From Haloplanus natans DSM 17983 (lineage in GTDB: Archaea; Halobacteriota; Halobacteria; Halobacteriales; Haloferacaceae), in the NCBI RefSeq assembly GCF_000427685.1, contig NZ_KE386573.1, positions 2,588,938 through 2,652,937 on the forward strand: a stretch of 64,000 nucleotides of DNA. The letters run 5' to 3'. Position 1 is the stretch's first letter; each line of letters opens with the position of its first letter. Shown piece by piece: positions 58,222 through 64,000 of the stretch. The notes under the pieces are model-generated. The model was not told the DNA's origin, did no database searches, and was given only the letters and a program-made list of their open reading frames with translations. The position numbers were made by a program, and so were the translations under genes.

Positions 58222-58689
58222 TCAGTAGAAATGCTTGAACTCCCAGTGGTACTGGCAGTTCGGACAGTTCGCCCACTCGGGCACGTCGAAGGCCTCCGGG
58301 TGGCGCTGGCCGTGTTGCATCGGCGTCCGGCAGACCGGGCAGGTGAGCCCCAGAAGTTCGAGATCGCCGAACCGCTCGGCAGGGAGTTCGATCCGACACT
58401 CCGGACAGTCGATGGCGTCGCGCGAGTCGGCCTGGAGGATGCCGGCCGCACAGTCCGGACACCGGAGCGTCGCAGGCGGCCGATACGCCCAGCCGGTGTC
58501 GCCGTCAATAGTGGTGGTGTGGGTCTCGACGCTCGACAGTCGGAACTTGTTCGGGCCGTCCCCGGTCCGTAACGGCGCGATCAGCCGCTCGGCGAGTCGG
58601 CGACACGCCGAGAGGAACCAGCGGAACGCGGCGGTCGTCCGACTGACGGCCGCATTTCCGAAGCCTCGAGCGCCGGCGTCGTCGGCCAC
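58222..58689 (-). CDS. Zinc-ribbon-rich protein
   Basis: 155 residues from GTG 58689, about 25 bases past the TATA-like CTATTTATG at 58713-58720. A TTG at 58758 is open upstream of the promoter. At least three CxxC pairs (RCPDCAAG, DCPECRIE, TCPVCRTP) and a last CPNC form tandem zinc ribbons. It ends in WEFKHFY. Probably a nucleic-acid or protein-binding adaptor. Confidence 0.65.
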   Translation of the reverse strand: MADDAGARGFGNAAVSRTTAAFRWFLSACRRLAERLIAPLRTGDGPNKFRLSSVETHTTTIDGDTGWAYRPPATLRCPDCAAGILQADSRDAIDCPECRIELPAERFGDLELLGLTCPVCRTPMQHGQRHPEAFDVPEWANCPNCQYHWEFKHFY

Positions 58690-58767
58690 TGCGCGCCGTA
58701 GGGGACAGTCGCATAAATAGTCGGGGGCGGGGACAGGCTTTCCCCGAGGCCCGTTCAATCGGCGGGC

Positions 58768-59349
58768 GTGTTACGTTCACGCCGTGAAGTCGGTGCGACC
58801 GCGGGCGCCGTCGTCCTCGCACCGCTCCAGTGGGGGTTCGAGCCGACGAGCGTCGTCAGTAGCGAGCCGGGTCGAGCGATCGCGTCGTTTCTTCTCGTCT
58901 TGGGCGTCGGCACGGCAGTCCGGTACTGGCGACCGGGTCTGATAGAGCGGGCGGTCGACGCGACGTTGGAGCGGCCACTCACCGCGCCGCTTTACGGCGT
59001 GGCGACGGCCGTCCTCGGCTGGCTCGTCGTGGCGTACGCGTTCGGGCAGGCGCTCCGGATCGGCGGCGGCGTGGGGCAGGCGGCCGTGATCCTCGGAGTC
59101 GGCGGAGCACTCGCAGTCGCGGGATTCGGGGTCGTCGTCGTCGGCACCGGGCTGATGGCGGTCGTCGACGACCGGCATCGGTGGACCGGGGCGCTCGCCG
59201 GCGCGGGCTTGAGCGCGCTCGTCCTGTTGGCACTCCCGGATCGGCTCGGACTGGTCGTCTGGGCGTTCGTGGCCGCAGTGGGGTTGGGCGGGGGGGCACG
59301 CCGCTGGCTGCACGCGTCACGGTCGATCGAACGGAAGGTAAAGGAGTGA
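58768..59349 (+). CDS. Polytopic membrane protein, unknown function
   Basis: 193 residues from GTG 58768 with five hydrophobic segments (about 10-35, 60-80, 85-110, 115-140, 145-170) and a basic C-terminal tail (SIERKVKE). It diverges from the zinc-ribbon gene. Start uncertain. No family recognised. Confidence 0.6.
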   Translation: MLRSRREVGATAGAVVLAPLQWGFEPTSVVSSEPGRAIASFLLVLGVGTAVRYWRPGLIERAVDATLERPLTAPLYGVATAVLGWLVVAYAFGQALRIGGGVGQAAVILGVGGALAVAGFGVVVVGTGLMAVVDDRHRWTGALAGAGLSALVLLALPDRLGLVVWAFVAAVGLGGGARRWLHASRSIERKVKE

Positions 59350-59358
59350 GGGGAGTCG

Positions 59359-61110
59359 TCAGTCGCTGCTGGCCGCGTCGTCGCCCTCCCTGACATCGGT
59401 CACCATCTCGTCGCCGGCCGTCACCACATCGACGTTCTCACGGTCGGTGAGTTCCTCGATGGTTTCGGCGAACTCCTCGGATTCGAGGATCTCGTACTCG
59501 TTGCTGAGCCCGAGATAGACGGTGTAACACATCAGACAGAGGATGACGGCGAAGGGGAGGCCGGTCGTGATCGCGGCCGTCTGGAGCGCCGTCAGACCGC
59601 CGCCGTAGAGCAGGATGGCGGCGACGGCGCCCTCGGTGACGGCCCAGAAGATGCGCTGGGCACGGGGCACGTCGTGTTTGCCCCCGGAGGTCAGGTGGTC
59701 GACGACCAGCGACCCGGAGTCCGAGGAGGTGACGAAGAAGGTGATCACCAGGAGTGTCGCGAGGATGCCCGAAATCGCCCCGAGCGGGAACTGTTCGAGC
59801 ATGGCGAACATGGCGACCGTCTGACCGAGTTCGTTGTAGGTCGCAAGCGCCGCGCCGTTGCCCTGCAGGGAGTTGAAGAGGGCGGCCCCGCCGAACGTCG
59901 AGAGCCAGATGGTGGAGAACATCGCCGGCAGGACGAGGACGCCCATGACGAACTGTCGGATGGTGCGGCCCTTCGAGATGCGGGCGATGAACATCCCGAC
60001 GAACGGCGACCACGCGATCCACCAGCCCCAGTAGAAGACGGTCCAGGCAGTGACCGTACTCCCGCCGGGGGCGAGGGTACCACGGAAGAAGCCGAGCGCG
60101 AGGATGTTGTTGAAGTAGACGCCGAGCCCTTCGACCCACGCACCGAGGATGTACACCGTCGGCCCCACGATCAGGAGGAAGCCGAGCAGGGCGAACATCA
60201 GGTAGAGGTTGATGGTGCTCAGGCGCTTGACCCCGCCGTCGAGGCCGGCGGCGACCGAGAGGGTCGCGATGCCGGTGATGCCCGCGATGAGGAGCACCTG
60301 AACGAGCGAGTTCGTGGGGATGGAGACGAGGCCGAGGAGGTCCCCACCGACGTAGGAGAGACCCTGGTTCACCTGCGCGACGCCGAGGCCGAGCGAGGTA
60401 GCCAGGCCGAACAGCGTCGCGAACACCGTCACGAGGTCGATGATGTGTCCCGGCCAGCCGTAGATACGGTCACCGAGCAGGGGCCAGAAGATCGATCGGA
60501 AGGTGAGCGGCAGGCCCCGGTTGAACGAGAAGAAGGCGAGGCCGAGACCGACGAGGCCGTAGACGGCCCACGGATGGAAGCCCCAGTGGAAGAACGTCTG
60601 GGCCATCGCCGCCGACGCCGCCGCACCGGTTCCCGCCTCCGCACCGAAGAAGCCGGGGACGTTCTGGAAGTAGTACAGCGGTTCGGAGACGCTGAAGAAC
60701 ATGAGGCCGATCCCCATGCCGGCGCTGAACAGCATCGCCATCCAGGAGAAGTCGCTGAACTCCTTTTCGGCCTCGACGCCACCGATCTTGATCTTGCCGA
60801 ACTTGCTGAAGGCGAAAAAGAGGAGCACGACGATGAAGATGTTCACCGCCAGCAGGTAGAACCAGCCGAAGTTCTCGCCGATGAAATTGAACAGAGCCGT
60901 GTACATCGACGCGGCTTGGTCACCGAGCAACACGGTGACCGCGATGAACAGCGCGATAACTACGAGCGCGACCGGGAAGACGACCGGGTGGATGTCGAAT
61001 CCGAACCGCTGGATGTTGGTGTCGCCGGGTTCGCGGTCGGATTCGGGGTGGAACAGCTCTACCTGGAGCCCCTCGGACATCTCTCCAGTCGTGTCGTCTG
61101 ATTCAGCCAT
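59359..61110 (-). CDS. BCCT-family transporter (betaine/choline/carnitine type)
   Basis: 583 residues with twelve membrane helices. WTVFYWGWWIAWSPFVGMFI, then ARISKGR, is the classic BCCT segment, followed by a C-terminal acidic cytoplasmic tail (EELTDRENVD). It lies just downstream of the dimethylglycine/sarcosine-dehydrogenase-like gene, so its substrate is likely a methylated glycine (betaine or dimethylglycine). That is inference. Confidence 0.88.
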   Translation of the reverse strand: MAESDDTTGEMSEGLQVELFHPESDREPGDTNIQRFGFDIHPVVFPVALVVIALFIAVTVLLGDQAASMYTALFNFIGENFGWFYLLAVNIFIVVLLFFAFSKFGKIKIGGVEAEKEFSDFSWMAMLFSAGMGIGLMFFSVSEPLYYFQNVPGFFGAEAGTGAAASAAMAQTFFHWGFHPWAVYGLVGLGLAFFSFNRGLPLTFRSIFWPLLGDRIYGWPGHIIDLVTVFATLFGLATSLGLGVAQVNQGLSYVGGDLLGLVSIPTNSLVQVLLIAGITGIATLSVAAGLDGGVKRLSTINLYLMFALLGFLLIVGPTVYILGAWVEGLGVYFNNILALGFFRGTLAPGGSTVTAWTVFYWGWWIAWSPFVGMFIARISKGRTIRQFVMGVLVLPAMFSTIWLSTFGGAALFNSLQGNGAALATYNELGQTVAMFAMLEQFPLGAISGILATLLVITFFVTSSDSGSLVVDHLTSGGKHDVPRAQRIFWAVTEGAVAAILLYGGGLTALQTAAITTGLPFAVILCLMCYTVYLGLSNEYEILESEEFAETIEELTDRENVDVVTAGDEMVTDVREGDDAASSD

Positions 61111-61332
61111 ACCGTTCCTCCGTCCGGCGCGTGCCGGTCCTGTGTTGTCGATGGATCATGTGCGTGTCTCCGGATGTCGGTCGTCGGTCTGTGCGTCGCC
61201 CGCGCGGTCGTCGTCCGGCGAGCGATCGGTTGTCATGGTGCTGGGTAGCCGCACCCATGACAGAGAGCCACATAGAGTCTACTCGTTGTGTCAAATAAAG
61301 TTTGGCGTTTTCATCGACCCGAATCGGCCCGA

Positions 61333-63882
61333 TTACCGGAGGATCTTCTCTCGGCCGGGGTCGAACAGCGGTTCGTCACGCACCGTGGCGTCGTACGTCG
61401 TCCCCTCGCACAGGACCTGCACCGGAGTCCCCGCGTCGGCGTACTCGCTGGGGAGGTACGCGTAGGCGATGGACTCGCCGACGCTGTAGCCGTAGTCACC
61501 GGCGACGACGTAGCCGAGCGACTCGTCGCCGTCCATGACCGGCCGCCCGCCGAGGACGATGTCGGACGAGTCGTCGAGGGTCAACGGCGTGAGTCGGCTG
61601 TCCGGGCCCGACTCCCGTACCTCGGTCAGCGCGTCGCGGCCCACGAAGTCGGTGTCCATGTCGACGGCGAAGGGGAGCCCAGCCGAGAAGGGGTCGGCGT
61701 CGGTGTCGATGTCGGTCCCCCAGAGGCGGTAGCCCTTCTCCAGGCGCATGGATTCGAGCGCGCCCCCGCCCATCGGCCGCACGTCGAGGTCCTGGCCCGC
61801 CTCCCACAGCGTCTCCCAGAGGCGTGAACCGTACTCCGTCGGCGCCCACAGTTCCCAGCCGAGTTCGCCGACGTAAGAGACCCTGAGCGCGAGGACGGGT
61901 ACCTCGCCCACGTAGATGCGCTTGGCGCTGAAGTAGGGGAACCCCTCCGCGGACACGTCGGCGTCGGTGACCCGCTGGAGGAGCAGGCGGGAGTTCGGCC
62001 CCCACAGTCCGATCGTGGATCGAGCCCCTTCCTCGACGGTGACCGACACCGTCTCCGGGGCGTGTTTCTCGAGCCACCCGCCGTGGATGCCCGGCGAGTT
62101 GCCGCCGCCGGTCGTCACCACGAACTCCTCCGGGCCGAGGCGGACGACGGTCACGTCCGCCAAGATGTTCCCGCCCTCGTTACAGAGGAGGGAGTAGCGG
62201 ACCCGCCCCTCGTCGATGTCCACGTCGTTCGTACAGACGCGCTGGAGGAAATCGGCGGCGCCCACGCCGGAGACGACGATGGAGCTGAACGAGGTCATGT
62301 CGAACATCGAGACGTGCTCGCGGGTGTGGAGATGTTCGGCCGCCTCGATTGGCGAGCGGTTGATTCCCTGCCACCCGTCCTGCTCGGGGATGTCGTCCGC
62401 GTAACGCTCGACCAGGTCGGCGTTGGACTCGTACCACTGCGGCGACTCCCAGCCGCCGGCCTGGTAGAACTCGGCGCCGAGTTCTTCCTGCTGACCGTAG
62501 AAGGGGCTCCGTCGGAGGCCACGGTGGTCGTCGGGTTGCCAGCGCGGTTCGACAATGCTGTACACCTGCCGGTACTGCGTGGCGCCGCGGTCGACGAAGT
62601 AGTCCTTCTCGCCGGCGTGGGGTTCGAACCGGTCGACGTGGACCCCGCCGGTCTCGACGGGTCCCGACGGGAGCTTCGGAACGCCCGTCTCCATCCACTC
62701 CGCGAGGATCTTGCCGTAGCCGCCGGAGTGGGTCCACCAGATGGCGAGGGCGGTCCACAGACCGTCGACAGCGCTCGTCTCGCCGAGGACGGGCATGCCG
62801 TCGGGCGTGAACACGAAGATGCCGTTCTCCGTCGCCTCGAACGCCGCATCCTCGCTGACCGGGAGGAGTTCCTCGAACGCCTGCTTGGGGGATTTGTCAC
62901 GGTCGAGGTGGGTCGCGCGCTCCCAGTGTTCGTCGGTGAAGTCACGGACTGACGCCTGCCGGCGCTCGGTGTTCTCGCCCATCGCGTCGGGGTCGACCGT
63001 CAGCGACTCGTGGTTGTACGACCCGAGGCCGATGGCGTCGCCGTGGGTGCGGAAGTACAGCGAGTTGTCCTGGTCGCGGCCGACCGGCCGGGTCGGTCCC
63101 CGACTCATGGCGTCGGCGATGCGGTGATCGCCCGGCACCTCGAAGTCGCCCGTGTCGACGCGGGCCGTCGGCGCCGCGCCCGCCAGTTCCTCGATGGGCT
63201 CCGTCACGGCGTACTGGTGTTCGACGGGCGCGATGGGGAGATCGAGGCCGGCGAGTTGGCCCGTCTTGTACCCCCAGTTGTTCGTCGCGAGGACACACCG
63301 GTCACACTCGATGCGGCCGCGGTCGGTGTCGACGGCCGTCACCTGCCCCCCGCTGACGTCGAAATCGGTGACCGACGTGTGGCCGTAGAAGTCGGCGTCC
63401 GAGTGCTCGATGTACCACTGGAGGGCGGCGATACCGTCGACCCGACCGTCGGTCGGGGAGTAGTATCCGCCCAGAATCTCGTCCTCGTTCACGAGCGGCA
63501 GGTACTCCGTCACCTCCTCGGGCGAGAGGAGTTGCGGATCGGGCAGGCCGTACGCGGTGGCGTGTTCGACTCGTCGCTGGAGGAAGTCCATCCGCTCCTC
63601 GGAGCGGGCGACCTCGATGCCGCCGACCTCGTCGTAGACGCCGGCGTCGGAGAGGAGGCGGCTGGTGTAGTACGCCGTCTTCGTCATGAGTTTCGACGGC
63701 GACGTCTGGAACATGATGCCCGGCGCGTGCGTCGAGGACCCGCCGGTGACCGGGAGGGGCCCCTGATCGACGACGACGATATCCTCCGCGCCGAGCTCCG
63801 AGAGGTGGTAGGCGACGCTACAGCCGACCGCGCCGGCACCGACGACGACCGTCTTCGCCGAGGATGGGAAGTCGCCGCTCAT
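61333..63882 (-). CDS. Dimethylglycine/sarcosine dehydrogenase-like flavoprotein (FAD domain plus GcvT domain)
   Basis: 849 residues. The N-terminal FAD fold (VVGAGAVGCSVAYHLSELGA) is followed by a DAO domain with STHAPGIM, and the C-terminal about 400 residues form an aminomethyltransferase GcvT-like domain (WELWAPTEYG, MRLEKGYRLWGTD, typical of the family). The enzymes demethylate dimethylglycine or sarcosine and pass the C1 unit to a folate-type carrier. The gene lies next to a BCCT transporter and a second GcvT-like gene. Confidence 0.85.
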   Translation of the reverse strand: MSGDFPSSAKTVVVGAGAVGCSVAYHLSELGAEDIVVVDQGPLPVTGGSSTHAPGIMFQTSPSKLMTKTAYYTSRLLSDAGVYDEVGGIEVARSEERMDFLQRRVEHATAYGLPDPQLLSPEEVTEYLPLVNEDEILGGYYSPTDGRVDGIAALQWYIEHSDADFYGHTSVTDFDVSGGQVTAVDTDRGRIECDRCVLATNNWGYKTGQLAGLDLPIAPVEHQYAVTEPIEELAGAAPTARVDTGDFEVPGDHRIADAMSRGPTRPVGRDQDNSLYFRTHGDAIGLGSYNHESLTVDPDAMGENTERRQASVRDFTDEHWERATHLDRDKSPKQAFEELLPVSEDAAFEATENGIFVFTPDGMPVLGETSAVDGLWTALAIWWTHSGGYGKILAEWMETGVPKLPSGPVETGGVHVDRFEPHAGEKDYFVDRGATQYRQVYSIVEPRWQPDDHRGLRRSPFYGQQEELGAEFYQAGGWESPQWYESNADLVERYADDIPEQDGWQGINRSPIEAAEHLHTREHVSMFDMTSFSSIVVSGVGAADFLQRVCTNDVDIDEGRVRYSLLCNEGGNILADVTVVRLGPEEFVVTTGGGNSPGIHGGWLEKHAPETVSVTVEEGARSTIGLWGPNSRLLLQRVTDADVSAEGFPYFSAKRIYVGEVPVLALRVSYVGELGWELWAPTEYGSRLWETLWEAGQDLDVRPMGGGALESMRLEKGYRLWGTDIDTDADPFSAGLPFAVDMDTDFVGRDALTEVRESGPDSRLTPLTLDDSSDIVLGGRPVMDGDESLGYVVAGDYGYSVGESIAYAYLPSEYADAGTPVQVLCEGTTYDATVRDEPLFDPGREKILR

Positions 63883-64000
63883 CTAGATCAGCGGCTCCTC
63901 GCGGACGGTCGCGGCGTATTTCTCGCCCTCGTAGAGGATCTCCACGTCGGTGCCTGGCTCCGCGAACTCCGGTGGAAGATAGGTGTAGGCGACGCAGGCA
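63883..64000 (-). CDS. GcvT-type C-terminal fragment of a second related gene, cut by window edge
   Basis: The last 38 residues (AYTYLPPEFAEPGTDVEILY, EYAATVREEPL-like end) resemble the C-terminus of the preceding dehydrogenase (AYAYLPSEYADAGTPVQVLC), so a paralogue encoded upstream. The stop TAG is directly followed by the ATG of the 63882 gene. Confidence 0.6.
   Translation of the reverse strand, partial: ACVAYTYLPPEFAEPGTDVEILYEGEKYAATVREEPLI

Overview
The window joins two different kinds of DNA. From about 38.1 kb to the right edge it is ordinary haloarchaeal chromosome: high G+C, acidic proteins, leaderless genes behind TATA boxes, and families typical of Halobacteria (RdfA with an archaea-specific SMC-like partner, a PAS/GAF sensor with a Bat-type C-terminus, BCCT transporters, small winged-helix regulators). 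From the left edge to about 38.0 kb the G+C is clearly lower, genes are tightly packed, and the content is that of an integrated mobile element. A tyrosine recombinase sits at its right end and the left end lies outside the window. A damaged stretch (truncated PIN toxin, hairpin, phoD remnant) lies just beyond the right end.

Element layout. On the minus strand, 1-14.9 kb is an envelope module: a secreted protein cut by the window edge, a membrane glycosyltransferase, a JAMM-like membrane protein, a candidate major surface protein with a perfect Shine-Dalgarno, a 653-residue protein with the architecture of an archaeal HAP2/GCS1-type fusexin (Fsx1), many small membrane proteins, an ATPase and a large N-glycosylatable surface protein. 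The minus-strand run at 15.5-17.6 kb holds an M48-type membrane protease and a partner. On the plus strand, 17.8-25.2 kb is a type IV secretion-like DNA-transfer module: pilin-like protein, VirB6/TrbL-like channel, VirB4-like ATPase, an accessory protein, a VirD4/TraD-like coupling ATPase and a winged-helix protein. At 26.6-31.9 kb are small regulators, a mirrored-repeat candidate origin and an MCM helicase with an N-terminal winged helix. Then come a second TraD/HerA-like ATPase with a nuclease-like tail, an ArsR-like regulator, a conserved haloarchaeal/viral protein and the integrase operon.

How it may work (inference). The integrase inserts and excises the element, the MCM and origin replicate it, and the VirB4/VirB6/TraD set moves DNA. 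The surface proteins and the candidate fusexin could join envelopes of neighbouring cells, so the element may combine conjugation-like machinery with membrane fusion.

An unexpected second signal is that several element genes have coding sequence extending well upstream of any ATG, GTG or TTG. The extensions begin a fixed short distance after a GGTGAT/GGTGAC Shine-Dalgarno at a near-cognate codon (ATT, ATC, CTG, GTC).

The chromosomal part carries a GIY-YIG-like protein, paired winged-helix regulators around an FAD monooxygenase, the large sensor, a cold-shock protein, an enolase-superfamily enzyme, a membrane spermidine-synthase-like protein, rdfA plus SMC-like gene, a K+ channel, a universal stress protein, and a betaine/dimethylglycine uptake and demethylation cluster at the right edge.
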